From assembly GCF_958295425.1 (NCBI RefSeq), contig NC_081139.1, positions 19,260,388 to 19,324,387 on the forward strand: DNA of 64,000 nt, written 5' to 3'. Below, piece by piece: positions 38,001 to 50,335 of this stretch (positions within the stretch are counted from its first letter, which is position 1; each line of letters starts with the position of its first letter). The notes below the pieces were generated by a model. It saw nothing but the letters and a program-made list of their open reading frames with translations. It had not been told where the DNA came from and made no database searches. This DNA comes from Solea solea (Eukaryota; Chordata; Actinopteri; Pleuronectiformes; Soleidae). The position numbers and the translations under genes are program-made.

Positions 38001-39972
38001 AATGTGTATAATGTGGCGACGAAACCACTCGACTGGGGAACAAAGAGGAGAGAATACACACCTCCCAGCCTTCCACCTCCAGGCCTTTCTTCCCAAACAG
38101 ATCATAGATGGCTCTGGAGTGATCATCGCTCAGCACTGAGGAGAAACACAGAAGTCGCTGTTAACTTTTTCTTTTCTTTTTTTTTTTTTTTACACATCAA
38201 AACATTTTTTTTACAATGACGATTAAAACATTGAACTGAATGATTTAGATTCCATTTACCTTCATACGCTTGTCGCACCTCGTTGAAAAGCTGCTGAGCT
38301 TGGCTTTTCAGCTCTGGGTTTCGATGTTTGTCGGGGTGGTAGAGCATACACAGCCTCCGATACGACGCCTTTAGCTCCTCTAATGTAGCCTGTAATTACA
38401 GATGGGTCAGCTTTCACTCCGGCAGGACTGCAACCAGCAATTATTGTCATTACTGGTTAATCTACCATGTGCTTTAGAGTTTAATTGATTGACTTTTTGG
38501 TTTGTAAAAGGTTTTCAAATTGCTTGGGGTTTGTATAGCAACAGTGCAGCACATTGCAGCCCAGCTGCCTAATGCAGAAATAAAGTTAATAATTAAAAAA
38601 AAATCTTTGCAGATAGTAGTTTGCTGATAAATAGTTGCAGATTAAGTTTTACATGTGGAAGATAAAGTGTTTGTTTTTTATGTTAATTGCTACATTTAGC
38701 TGTCCCTGTTGATAATAAAATAATATATTTTCTTTATAGAGCTGTTTGAAACAGGACACAACAAAAATATGAGCCTTCAAATAGACACGCTTGAGATGAA
38801 GCTGAAATGATAGACAGAACTTCCAAGACTTTTACATGTTTCTGTTCATCAAGCTAGTAAAGATATCACAATTCTAGGGGAGAAAGTAAATACTCAAGGT
38901 TGTGATTAGGGCTGCAACTAACAATTATTTTCATAATCGATTAATCTGTCGATAATTTTCAAGATCAATCAAGTACTTTTTGGTCTGTAAAAGGTCAGAA
39001 AATGTTGACCAAACCTGGAAATGATGATGTTCTCAAACATCTTATTTTGTCCACAAACCAAAATTATTCAGTTTTAATGACTTCTTTGTTATATAGAGCA
39101 AAGAAACCAGAAAAGATTCAAATGTAAGAAGCTGAAAAATCTGAAAGCTTGTTTGAAAAAACACTCAAACCCATTAATCAATTGTTGGTGATTGATTTAG
39201 TAATCGATAGTTGTGATATTGGATATCAGACACAAAAAGTGATATGGAGCCATCTGTTATAGGGGGGGGCACTGTGAACAATGCAGTCCCTTAATAATTC
39301 AGAGAAGCCGCACGTCCTTTAGTCCTGACAGTTCAAGAGTGGCAGCAGTGAGACAAATTACTGACGGATGTTTACCTAATGTTGTTTTTAATCTTTGGGT
39401 CATTTCCATTCATTACATGGAAGTTTGGGTCATTTATACAAACAAAGTCACAACACTTGTAATCTATCATGACCTATTTTGATTAATAGATTTTAGACCA
39501 GTTATTATACATGTACATAAGTAAGGTTTAATTTGAGTAATAGTACTTCTACTTGACTTAGTATTCCTTTGACCTCTGGTCTCCACCACCATAGTCACTT
39601 ACAGCAAAAAATGATGACTGAGCAATTTGTTTTCTGGTGTTTTGAAAGATAAGATAAGATAAGATAAAATAAAATAAGTTGAGAAAAGATAAGGCAATGT
39701 TGAGCATGCAGAGGTTTAGATGTTTGCCTGCTCCATCACAACGACCCATCTATTGGAATCAGGTGTGCTGAAGCAGGGCAACATCTAACAGTGGCTCCTC
39801 GGGACCAGGATTGACAAATCCTGAGATAAGGTGAGATAAGATCAAATGAGTTGAAAGAAGATAACATAAAATACCAAGATAAGAGCAAATAAATTGAGTT
39901 TAAAGATGATACTCCTTTCTTAGTCCCACCACAAGGAAATTTGCTGTGTTAAAGCAACACAGACAGTGTTTA

Positions 39973-40020
<48 letters not shown>

Positions 40021-40625
40021 AAGATAAAAAATATATATCAAAAGACATTGCATGTTAGAAATAATACATGTTAAAGAATGTATTCAGTATACATGCCTTG
40101 TTTTATGTAATTAAATGTAATATTTGAAGACTTCAGTCGTTAAACTGTTGCTGTTTTTAAAGCATAACTTGTCAAAAACCATAGTTTATTATAGTATTTT
40201 CATTACAGTGTGGTCAGTCCAGCTCAGGCCTCTCATGGTGACCTGAGGAGAAGATGTCCGTAGGTCCAGACCTTGTATCTTTGTTTATGTTCATTTTAAA
40301 ACACATTTCCTGCATCGTCTTATATAATCGACATTTTTAAACACACGTGTTTGTCCCTGTCTCTCTGCAGGGATGCCGGTGTTCTGGGTCTCAGTCTCCA
40401 CAGATGATGACGCTACTGATGGAGAAAACCTCTATTCACACACAACGGTGCTGATTTACCGGGTAGGTTCACTTTTTGTGACCGAAAGTCACGGCACAAC
40501 AAACAACAAACAATCGCCAATACACAGCGACACCCACACAACAAACGTACCTCCTTCCTGACGTTTAGCAGAGAGTAATAATCCTGGTTGTTGGACTCGA
40601 AATCATCATCTAAGGACGCCGCCAT
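26437..40625 (-). CDS. dnajc11: DnaJ (Hsp40) subfamily C member 11, 16 exons
   Basis: Coding exons (minus): 40625-40551, 38389-38260, 38135-38062, 37949-37848, 36985-36857, 36740-36618, 36202-36129, 36017-35828, 35643-35558, 33962-33846, 33754-33599, 32371-32302, 32129-32072, 29471-29329, 27354-27225, 26462-26437. All junctions are GT-AG with matching phase, giving 560 residues (human 559). The N-terminal J domain (about 15-82) has YYSLLNV and the HPD motif at 43-45 ([11 protein letters not shown]). Then come [20 protein letters not shown], the [19 protein letters not shown] block and a long beta-rich middle ([71 protein letters not shown]). The C-terminal DUF3395 region has [45 protein letters not shown] and [20 protein letters not shown]. 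The tail RIPKQSHRLESAP matches the human end. DNAJC11 is a mitochondrial outer-membrane protein tied to the MICOS/SAM bridging complex and cristae shape. The terminal exon codes only for the last few residues. Intron 14's donor lies in a GT repeat. Confidence 0.97.
26650..27035. repeat. retroelement-like tail (dnajc11 intron 15)
   Basis: Begins ttcaagattcaagatttctttattgtcatt, the reverse of the aataaagactcttgaa end at about 28408-28425. A run of G near 27019-27028 follows. Fish repeats with this 'tctttattgtcatt' end are common; the family is not assigned. Confidence 0.5.
28180..28432 (+). mobile_element. 3' part of a retroelement ending 'aataaagactcttgaa'
   Basis: Contains gtgttgtggccaaactaaac, tatgtactgtacacagagca and a terminal polyadenylation-like aataaag. 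The same end in reverse lies at 26650. No frame codes for a recognised protein. Confidence 0.45.
28500..28645 (+). mobile_element. tRNA-derived SINE head with poly-C
   Basis: A pol III A-box-like taactcagtcggtacagc (28521-28538) and B-box-like ggttccattcc (28575-28585) are correctly spaced, followed by about 27 C residues (28617-28643). Confidence 0.6.
28680..28925 (-). mobile_element. tRNA-derived SINE, minus orientation
   Basis: On the minus strand: ggccaagaggaaaggaat, cttgtaaccaaagagtcg, agttcaaaggg, then ctgagcaaggcat and a body with gtgtgttcactactgg and atgcagaggtcaaattc. This order resembles the AFC-type SINEs of percomorph fish; the assignment is from memory of the family. Confidence 0.65.
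29289..29328. repeat. (AC)n microsatellite adjoining a splice donor
   Basis: A (CA)n tract, GT when read in the dnajc11 sense, touches the 3' edge of dnajc11 exon 14. The donor reads AAG then GTGTGTGTTTGTG, so the splice site is part of the repeat. Confidence 0.9.
29739..30234. mobile_element. MITE with 'agggctgaacgattttg' ends
   Basis: The left end tagggctgaacgattttg and the right end aaaatcgccctattc are diverged inverted repeats. The middle contains ttgcgattattttt and gcaattatttt. Part of a similar copy lies at 46829-46930. A (A)n run sits near 30019-30039. Confidence 0.6.
30318..30376. repeat. short tandem repeat 'acgtaccac'
   Basis: Repeats of cacgtaccac followed by agtttgagaacc, which is the reverse of the gttctcaaactgtggtac end at 15925. 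It appears to be an amplified hAT-like terminus. Confidence 0.6.
31100..32062. repeat. cluster of GTTAGG-type dispersed repeat with (GT)n
   Basis: Motif order 'tttgtgggg', 'gtctggtccccatgacc', 'ggttttagggttagg', 'ctagggaatg...atgtctatgg', 'gtcctcactaagatataaa', then (TG)n, recurs at least three times. It is interrupted by the transposon at 31288-31618. Further copies lie in 43440-43960, 48520-48700, 49180-49800 and 61290-62440. Confidence 0.75.
31288..31618. mobile_element. hAT-type MITE with 8-bp target duplication and internal tRNA-like module
   Basis: The element is flanked by gtctatgg on both sides (31280-31287 and 31619-31626). Its ends, taggcatgtccaaag and the complement of caggggtgtccaaact, are hAT-like. 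Inside, 31354-31411 has an A-box-like attagctcagctgttaagg and a B-box-like gggttcaaaaccc spaced as in a tRNA gene. No full tRNA fold with both acceptor halves was found, so the module is called tRNA-like, not a tRNA gene. Confidence 0.75.
34415..34990. repeat. two copies of the 'ccagtccat' dispersed repeat, with a short (tgaa)n
   Basis: One diverged copy spans about 34415-34620 and an opposite or second copy 34675-34990 (ttatcctccacatgga, agtccattgaagggcc, agacaaacaaccattcacc, gtgggaggaagccag). Between them lies a (tgaa)n/(tgga)n stretch at 34630-34660. All within dnajc11 intron 9. Confidence 0.65.
35310..35483. mobile_element. partial copy of the 181-668 transposon family
   Basis: Shares ttcaaagtcacttaaatcac, ttctgatgctcagtttgaac, atgcactgagttgctgcc and the degenerate end caccta-ataca-gtggc with the complete element. 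Confidence 0.6.
38895..39215. mobile_element. AATCGATTA-family MITE (dnajc11 intron 1)
   Basis: Starts agggctgcaactaacaatta and ends with ttggtgattgatttagtaatcgatagttgtg. Inside are cataatcgattaatctgtcg and the conserved 'agagcaaagaaaccagaaaa' segment. Confidence 0.7.
39975..40014. repeat. (TA)n microsatellite
   Basis: About 18 TA units in dnajc11 intron 1. A short (GATAA)n tract lies just upstream at about 39648-39670. Confidence 0.95.
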
Positions 40626-40735
40626 GTTCGCTTTTGGTCAAGTACCGCCCACTCTTCCAGTTTCCCGGAACCTCATTGGTCAGCCGTGCGAGGAGCGGAA
40701 GTTGCGTTTATCGCCCTCTGTTGGTCAGGCGTGTT
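40626..40735 (-). promoter_or_regulatory. dnajc11 core promoter
   Basis: Upstream of the minus-strand start there is an inverted CCAAT box (attgg on plus at 40675-40679), a GC-box-like ccgccc at about 40645-40650, and a ggaag ETS-like word near 40695. No TATA box. CpG density is higher than in the flanks. Confidence 0.5.
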
Positions 40736-40739
40736 AAAG

Positions 40740-43540
40740 TGTGTAAAAAAACCAGCAATAAAATTTCTTCTTTTTCTTTATTTATCTGTTTACATACTAA
40801 ACAACACTATTATTTACATGTTTAACATGGTGTGCACACAACTGTCAATGACAATGCAAGTTTAGAATAAACAAAGAGAAAGTATCATACAATTACTTAT
40901 ATAGCACCTTTAAAAACACAGTAGAGAAAGTGTGGGCAGCATATCATGAGGATAAATAATAAAACAATAACAAAATACAAATTCAACAACTTGCAACTAA
41001 TAATAATGTTACATTAAAATCTATTTTACTATTTTATTACAGGGCTTGTTTTTAAATCACTTTTTAAATATGTGCTGTTATTAATGTATGATTTTAGGTT
41101 TTTAGATGACTGTGATGATTATTATTATTATTATTATTAGTAGTAGTAGTAGTAGTAGTAGAAGTAGTATTATAAGCACTGTTAATTCTAACAACTTGTA
41201 ACCTACTCACCAAAATGATCCTTTTACATGGTATACCCCTTTATAAATTGCTTCATGCAATATTCCAGCCCTAATGATGATGCCATTATGACGTTATTAA
41301 AACAAAATTTGATATAAGTCAGTAGTTAAATCACTTATTTGCCTAATTTTAATTGCTGCCCCCACACTGGGACAGGTATGGCCCAGACTTGTTTATTTTC
41401 TTCAGCTATTGCTGCACCAATGGCAGAAAATACACCAAAATAGTGTTAAATATTAAAATCCTATTAGGGTGAGCACACTCGCATAAGAGTTGAATATTTT
41501 TTTAATTGCATTGAATTTAAAAACATGGACAAAAACGATAATGCCAACTTCACAAATCAGACTAATACATCACAAAAGGCAAACTCATTAACAGGTGGGG
41601 GAGATAAAAAAAAAAAAAAAAAGAATCAATAAAATATAAATCAATGCACAGTTAAATTAAAAGTACAAATCATATTTAGCTTGATTTTCATCTATCACTG
41701 TGTTTGCTTAAATTCATCATTTTACATATTAAAATAAGGTGTCGTGTGCGGCAGAAGTTGATAAATGTTCAACTTTCCGAGCGTCAGTCAATCAAATCTC
41801 GTGATGCAAATTTTCCAGCAAAGGCAATCAACACAACACAGGACAAACGACCTCCATGACAAGGTCGTTCTGTCTGTCGCCAGACCTGAGAGGTACTTTC
41901 AGTGAGGACCTTGCTTTACAGACGCCACCATCTTCCACTGACATGTTGAGTGTGTATGTTTCATGTTTTAAGACACGTGCAAAAACCAAGAAGACAGACT
42001 ATTATTTGCTCCTGCCTCCTGCCATTAGGATAATTGTCCAGATTTCAGTCTTTCCAACAGTCGTGGGTGTCATACAATTTTAGGCTGATTTGAACAGATT
42101 ATGTGGCCAAATGATCCTGTAGTCTGAGGTATTAACAGACAAGATTTTAATGCATATTAAACGTGTTTGATGTTTTTACGACTGAACAGTGATTGGGGGG
42201 CATAAGCAGAACCCCGTAATATCCAATGAGAGCGAGTTGATGTGGAAACAGATGTCGCATACTTTTGTGATTCCGTCTTTTCAGCCATGATTTTTCATCC
42301 ACAGTTTTGTTTTTTGCATTTCTCAGAACAAAACATCACACACACATCAGCTCTTAATGGATGGAAACAGATGGAACATAAATAATACATTATAAACTCA
42401 GAGCTGCTGGCCGTACAACATCGAGGGCCGAGGGCTGTGTTTGGCCCGCAGGCCGGACTTTGGACATACGTGGTCTTGTCTGTACTTGTACTAGGATAGG
42501 ATAGGTAGGATTAAAATTTTGAAAATCAGGTCACAAAGTTTGTTGTGTCTGTGGTTTCCCACGTTTTTAAAATCAAGTCAGGTTTGAAAATCCTCTAGTG
42601 TGAGAAGGCAGGCTTAAGAGACAGATACAGAAAAGTAAAGCTCCTGTGTTGCAATCTGCAGTCATACCATTAGATGTCACTAATTCTTACACACTGGACC
42701 TTTCAACTCAATTGACCTCATACAACAGATTTTGTTTTGGTATCACTGATATATCCTCACTGTGATTCTCACACACACACACACACACACACACAGACAG
42801 AGGGAATACAGAGGGACCTTTTTAAAGACACGTGTGTTTTCCGTGAAGTGTGTCTACGCAGCCACTTGTCACTGTCACACACAAGGCTTTGGTGCAAAGT
42901 CGATGTTCCGCCCTGAGGCTCAGAGTGACAGCGTGGGCTTGAAGCAACAAGAACACGATGGTCCCAGTTAAGCCCCACTCTTTAGCAGGGTTGTATGTAG
43001 TGTAAAGCAGCAGAATTATAAATAGCCCATCACAGAGAATATGGGCTGATTTCAGGGTAACTTCCTGTAGGGAGGCAATGATACAACCATTTTCTGCTGG
43101 AGCCAAAACAGCCAACACCAACCCCATCATCTGCTCAGTTCAGTAACAAGGGGGTTCAGAGGAAAGCAGTGAGTGTAGGCGCGTGTGGAGCTGTCCTTTC
43201 AGCACCGCGAGCTTCAGCACCACAGCCAGTGACAGCTCCCACGCGCCCACGCGCATCTGAAAAGTCTCTTTCAGGCACTTCTTTTCATTAAATTCAAGGG
43301 GGAGTGTTCATAATTCATGACGAGGCGCGACCTTACATCGCAGTTTCTCAACAGTCCACTGGGTCTGCGCGCGCGCGTGCGTGCGTGTGTGTAATGTGAG
43401 CTATAAATGTAAGCGTAGGCCTACTACATATGTGTGTGTGTGTGTGTGTGTCGGTTTTGGGTACCTTTTGAGGACTATTTCTGGCACAAAAACTGACCTT
43501 GTCAGGACCAGTAGATCAGGGTAGGACTTGGATTAACTGG

Positions 43541-43600
<60 letters not shown>

Positions 43601-44085
43601 GACTGTGTATCTTTGTGAGGACCATTGACTTACAAAACCACAGGAGGTGAGGGCATTTTGGGAAAGTGAGGACATTTTAGCTGGTCCCACACTGTCTGTC
43701 ACACATCAAATGGCCTGTTTATGGGTAGAATTAAATACAGGTGAGGGTTTTGTGTGTGTGTGTGTGTGTGTGTTCCTGTATTTGTTACCTCTTCAGGACA
43801 TTTTTTTCTGGCATAAACACTGACCTTGTCAGGACAAGCAGTCCTCATAGAGACCAAAACCTGGTCCTAATAACCTCATCATTGTATCATTGTGTTACTG
43901 GATGAGGTTACAGGAAGGATGTAAATCTTGGTCAAATTAAGGTTAGGCATTGATTGTGTGTGTGTGTGTGCATAATGTAGGCTATATATATATGTGTGTG
44001 TGTAGGCCTACATTGTGTGTGTGTGTTGGGGGGTAAGTGATGAGCATGAAGATGATGATGCTGTGCGAGGCTGTCAAGGTGTCCT
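40740..44085. other. intergenic between dnajc11 and camta1; repeats only
   Basis: No supported exon. Contents: a 'acttatatagcacctttaaaaac' L2-like piece at 40890-40930, (tta)n/(gta)n at 41112-41165, an A-run at 41608-41622, a hAT-like end (ggcccgcaggccggactttgg) at 42430-42470, (CA)n at 42770-42796, and the GT/GTTAGG-type cluster from 43380 to 44030. Confidence 0.6.
43541..43595. repeat. (GT)n microsatellite
   Basis: About 27 GT units, embedded in the GTTAGG-type repeat cluster. Shorter GT tracts lie at 43432-43451, 43749-43771 and 43956-43970. Confidence 0.95.
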
Positions 44086-44475
44086 CGAATTCAGACGTCG
44101 TTCAGTGACGTGAGAGAGAGAGAGACACGGAGAGCGAGAGAGAGAGTGCGCGTGAACGTCAGGGGGAGGGGGTGAGGTAAACGGAGGGATGGAGAATTCC
44201 GCGAGTCGCCATCACGGATCCCCGCTGTCAGTCCTCGCCGTTTGGACCAATCGTCGTGCGAAGCCTGGCAGGCTCGTCCCCCCCCAGCCCCTTCCTCTCT
44301 GCCCCGCCCCCCTCCTTGAGCTGTCCTCTCTGTGCACGCGCGTGGCAGCCTCCCCCCTTACCTCCCCACCCGACACCACCACCACCACCACCTCCACCAC
44401 CACTAGGTCGAGTCGAGGAGGAGGAGGAGGAAGAGGAGGAGGAGGAGGAGGGATGAGGCGCGCGGTGGAGGGGAA
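44086..44475 (+). promoter_or_regulatory. camta1 promoter and 5' UTR (CpG- and purine-rich)
   Basis: A CpG-rich block with a CRE-like tgacgtga (44106-44113), GA-rich tracts (44112-44150), a Pro/Arg-like GC region and CCA/GGA trinucleotide runs (44378-44452) leads into the coding start. The frame at 44453 (MRRAVEGKWLPKTSRK) also starts here. The transcription start is inferred, not seen. Confidence 0.5.
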
Positions 44476-47400
44476 ATGGCTGCCGAAGACAAGCCGGAAG
44501 GTAAGAGAGGAATAACGGTTTAAATGTGAGGAGGCAGAGCCGCCGATGATGTTTGGGAGTCAGATGAAGTGATGGAGAGGATGGAGGAGGTGAGGGAGCT
44601 CGGCGACGGGGCTTTCCCTTTCTTTTCTGCCCGTCCCGAAAACACGGACGCTGGTGCTGAACCAGCGACTGCGAGGAGCACGGTTAACCGACAGCACATA
44701 AATAACGGAAGGAGGGAGAGACAGTGGGAGAGAGAGAGAGGGAGAGAGAGAGAGTTGTCCCGTCTGTGGGCAGTGAGTGAGTCGGGGAATGGTTAGTTTT
44801 TTACCGACTAATTGTTTCTCCATCACAGCGCGTTTGTGAGTGTTATCACCGTTAGAAGACATGGTGATGCGAGAGAGAGGCATAGAGAGAGAGAGAGAGA
44901 GAGAGAGAGCGCGAGCTGAAGGAATTCAGATGCTTTCTGTGTGCGCGCGCGTGTATGTGTGTGCGTTTGTGTTTGTGCGCGCGCGTGTGTTTATTTCTCT
45001 CTCTGAAAGCGTAAAAGTGAACCATTAAAAGGTAGATTCCATGTTCTGGCAGCCACACAAACATCCACAGTCCAGCTGTGTGTTTATTTAGTGTGTGTGC
45101 GCGCGCGCGAGAGCGTGTGTGTGTGTTCACTCGGTGATGAAGATAAGGATGATGAGCCTGTGGTTGCTAAGGCAGTGAAGGTGAGAATCAGCTGCATTTA
45201 GACTGGGGGAGTGTATGTGTGTCAGTTTCAGGTCACATCACGTAAGAATCTAGTTTGCATTTTTTTTACTCCCTTAACTAAACTCTTGGGTCATTATTGT
45301 CACACACACACACACACACACTGACAGACAACCACCATTTCATTCAGATTGTTATTCATTCATTCATTCATGAATTATTTAAGGGATGGCCAGAATCGCC
45401 ATGGTAATGTTATCTGCTGCTCAGATCATGGCTTAATTGAGACTCTATTTCTCACTCAGTGTTCGACATTTGTTCATAAACATCCTGGATGTTTGGTCTG
45501 CTCCCAGGATTCGTTCCTTCATCCCTGGCTGTAAAACAAACGGTGATGTCACAGAGGCTTAAATTACCCAGAGAAGCTCATCAAACTAAAAAAAAAACAC
45601 ACACCCACAACAGCTAAATGTGCTGCTGAGGATGAGACGCAGGAAAACTAATGATATCCTGAGGTAAAATATCTTTTCCTTCATCCTCTTTCTCAAAGTC
45701 TGAGATGATAGGAGTCTTTTACCCTCTGTCCACTAGGGAGCGATGCTGAGCAGGTTTTCTCCATGGGGCAATTTTTTTTGGAGAACTTGTCCTTCACAAG
45801 TTGCATCAAGGGCAGGATGATATGGAAAAACAACAAAAGAATCCAATAGGTCAGCATCTGTAACTATCATGATAAGTGTTGGAAAATTGGGATTGATTTT
45901 GGCTCCTGAGTTGAAGAAACCAATTTATTATGGTTTTAAACGTCTTTATGGACAGTAAAAGACAATCAAACTGTAAAACATTCTTGGCAATTATGGGTGA
46001 CATCCCAGAAACTGCTGCTAAGTGCACTTACACGTTTTTCATCCAAAAGAGACAACACTGAGAAATCCGACCAAAAAACCCCCAACACTTTACAAGTGAA
46101 TAGACAAAAAAAACACGACAACACAGGATCAATATTTAAGTAATATAATACATTAACATAAGGAGGATAAAGATGACGCATGAGTCTCAGCTTTACTGGA
46201 ATCACAAGCAATTTGTCTTACGGTAAGATTGGACAAGACAGCATTTTTTTAATAAACCAAGTTATGATATGAAATGGCTTTTTTAAAGGCAACAGATTCA
46301 ATTTAGCACAAAACACAACATTTGTAAACAAACTATAAATAAGGTCTGAGCAGAACTATTTAATGAGTAAATAAAGGTGTTTACAGGACAAGATAATTAG
46401 GAGAATTAAAGTCAACAAGAGGTCGACTATTATATACGTAGACTCGCTGCTACGCTGTCTTTCTGCATCTTCAATTCAATTTTACTTGTATAGATATATA
46501 ACATACATTATCTCAAGACACTGCAAACCACTACCATATTATGGAGCGAAAAGAAACCCAAAGATTCACACAATGAGCAGCATCTGCCTCGCCGGTTTGC
46601 GGTGAAAGGAAAACTGTGGGACAGAGGAGTAGACAGGTTTAGGTTGCGACAGGACAGATCTGAATCGGTTATGACATATTTATAGTGCTATAATGTCATT
46701 TATACACGCAGTAGCATAGATAAAAAAAATACTTTTGCCGTTTGAAAATGGAACGCACCATTGATACCAGTGAAATGTATGTCTTGTTTTTAGAAGACAT
46801 GGAACTTATAACCTGTGTTGTATCAATATTAGGGCTGAACACTTTTGAATTAATATCTAATTGCGATTATTTTGACTAAAATTGTGATTGCAATATGATT
46901 TGAGATATGAAAGGGAACGCTAATTGTTACATCATTATTTTCATTTTCATTTGAAGAACATATTTAAAACGATTACTGTGTGATATTCATGCAGCTCTGT
47001 GAGAAGCAGAGATGTTCTCTTAAGTCTGTAGAATATGATGTGTGTATGTGTGTAATAATCAATCTAAAATGATATTTTGACAAACATTTTGGCTTTAAGA
47101 AATAGTGCTGCGATTTGAAAATAGCAGTAAATATTTTGTCACAATCCAAACCTATTCAGTTGAAATGGTTTATTTGTTGTATAGAGCAAAGAAACCAGAA
47201 AATATTAATATTTAAGAGGCTGAAAAACCTGAAAACCAGTTTTTCATTGGCCAAATAACCCCCAAAAAACCCTCAAATTGAACCTGATATCAAAATATTA
47301 AATGATTAATTAAGTCATAGATTTGTACTGGCCAGCCCTTTGTTGTATCATTGAGGCGCTTAAAGTCAGACCCTACACACACACACACACACACACGTGC

Positions 47401-49912
47401 AGGCAGGCATGCAGTGTGTGGCCAGAGGCAAAGAGAAATCCGTGGGTTGAGAGTCCCATTGCGTGAAAAGACTAGAAGTGTAGATGAGACAGAAAGAAAG
47501 CCCACAGGCAGATCAGCAGGAAGTTTTACCACACAAATATAAACCAAGCCCCCCCCCCCGACCATACTATACTGCACCTGCACACACACACATGCAAACA
47601 CACACTTGACCTTCACAGCATGGCTTTCTTTTCTCAGTCCACTGACCCCTCAGTGTTACATGTAGGGAAGACGTAATAATTTAGCAGCTTCAGCTGTCAG
47701 CTGTCCACTCTCACCGTCCATACTCTGGCAGATGTGCGTGGCACCAGCCAGCAGAGCACACCAGTGGGCATGAGAACAATATCCACCATATAGCCTGGAA
47801 GACCATCTCCCTCTGCACTGGTTGGTCTACTTTGTATCATAGCAACAGTGGTCAGGGAAACAGAGAAATGATGAGAGAGAAAGAGAAACTAAAGCTGGGT
47901 ACAAGTTAGTCACACACATGGAGGCAGCGAATCTGCTGTGGCCAATCGATCAACGGGACACAATGGATGCAAGTTAGTGGATCTGAAAATGGATCAGCCT
48001 ACATGCATATGACATGGAGTTTTATTTTCGGGGGGGCTTTTGAGGAGAAGGAGCGAAGGTGTGATGATGAAGACTGTCAGGAAAGTGTGGAGCGTCAACT
48101 AAATGTGTCTTTTTTGTCTCTCTCCTCTGTTCTTGTAGGACTGAAGAAGATAAGAAATCCAGAGCGAACGGTCAGGATTGCCGTGGGCTACACAGGACAC
48201 ACCCCTCCCAAGAGTGATGACACTGACGCCAACAGTAAGAGACACTCAAATACTCTTTCACACTGTTTGTGCACCAGTGCGTGCACGCGCGCGTGTGTGT
48301 GTGCGTGTGTGTGTGCGGGAGGGCTTTTAAGTGCCGCTCGCACATTTGTCTGTAGCACAGGGCGACTCTGGGAGCAAGTATAAAAGCCTTGTGGCAGAAT
48401 GATGTGATGCAGGAACTGAGGTCTCCTTCCTGTTCGTCTGCTGTGTAACAGATCACACACACACGTACACACACACACACAGCTATTCTTCCTAGGACAC
48501 TGCATTCACTTAATTTGGACAGTCTCAAAAAAGCGTTAACCTTAACCAGTAAATGTATAACCGTGATCTTAGCACAATTCAAAGCCCTAAACTTAACCGG
48601 TCCTTTAGAAATGAGCTTCATTAGGACCAGATTTTGGTCTGCGAGGACTACTGGTCCCGAGAAGGTTAGTGTTTATGTGAGAAAAGGTCCTTAAGAGGTG
48701 ACAAATATAAGCACACACACACATGTACAGCGAGCAAGCACACACTCAATCTGTGGCTCTCTGCTGAGACATCATTCCAATTCAGCTTTGTTACACATCA
48801 TGTTTATTCATGCATGCCAGTACAGTATTAGTTAGCACACACACACACAGACACACACACACACACCCACACACACACAATAAGGCAGGGCTTACGTTGG
48901 CTATCAGTCGTTTATTGTCATACCTAATCTGTACACATGGCATTATGTATCTATAATCCTCAATGGGCCTGGTTAAACCAGAAGTGAGATGGAGTGTGTA
49001 ATCTGGGGTCACCACATGGTTGTGTATGTACACGAGTGTGTGGTGTGTGTGTGTGTGTGTGAGATTCTCAGTGGTGTGTTTGACGAACTATAAAGGCAAT
49101 GATTGCTTTGATTGGTTATTGATTCTCGAGGACGTGACAGATGCATGTCCCTCCCTGCCTCTGTCCCTCTGTGTGTGTATGTGTGTCACCTCTTCAGGTC
49201 CTTTTCTCTAGTACTGACCAGTAGTCCTCATCAAGCCCACAACCTGAGAATCTCATTTCTGATGAACTGATTAGAGTAAGGCATTCATTGGTATAAGGCT
49301 TTGTTTACACTGTCCAAATGAGTCAATGCTGGGTCCTAACAAGTACAGCTGCACAAACCTATGTGTGTGTGTGTGTGTGTGTGTGCGTGCATTTAGGCTG
49401 TGAAGACCTAGTTTTTGGGTTGGGGTGAGGTGTGTAGTCGAGATAGTTATGGTAATGCAAAGGGCCTATAGGGAATGCATTACATCTATGAATGTCCTCA
49501 CAAGTGCATAGAGACAAGTATGTGTGTGTGTGTGTGTGTGTGCGCACCTGCTATTCCTTATGTTGGGGGGACCTAACTCTGTTTACACAGTCACATTATG
49601 GGGACAGGCATCAAGTAATTTATTATATTTTGAGGTGATTACCTGTTTTAGTTTAAGTTAGGATTAGGATTTGGCCAGTAGTAGTTATAGTTAAGGTTAG
49701 AGTTAGTTTCCAGGAAAAGAAAGTAAGTCAATGCTTACTTTGTCCTCTGAGGTCACGGAAACCAGTGTATGTGTGTGTGTTTGTTTGTGGGGTGGGGGTG
49801 TTAGGGGCCAAATTGGAGGAAAATAAACAGATGTGAGGAGGAGCAGACAGACATTGTACTTAGTGAGGTGGTGGGGGTTATGGGTAGAGAGAGAGAGGGA
49901 AGGTAACCCCTC

Positions 49913-49949
<37 letters not shown>

Positions 49950-50291
49950 TTTTTCATTTCCGAAGGAGCAGATGGCCTCATACCTGCTCCAGACCTTCTC
50001 ATTTTGTTAAGAGGGAATGTGAGTGTCATAAAAGAGCAACTAAAGAAGTGAGATACAATCTGACAATAGAATAGAATAGAATAGAATAGAATAGAATAGA
50101 ATAGAATAGAATAGAATAGGGAGAACAGCAGGAGCGAATGTCCACCATGTTTTTATACTAAACACTTTTTTGGGGTTTTAATGATAACTGAAGCTTGGAG
50201 GTGAGGGATGTTCAATTTGACGCACTGTGCCTTTAAAGCGATAACGTGCGCTTTATCTTGAAGGGCATTTGAGCCCTGCATAAACATTATG

Positions 50292-50335
<44 letters not shown>

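Noticed and set aside
44189..44515. 108-codon plus-strand frame ending KWLPKTSRKVREE, as a longer camta1 start
   Set aside because: The upstream part is Pro/Arg/Gly low complexity from trinucleotide repeats. Only the last 16 residues from ATG 44453 match CAMTA1.
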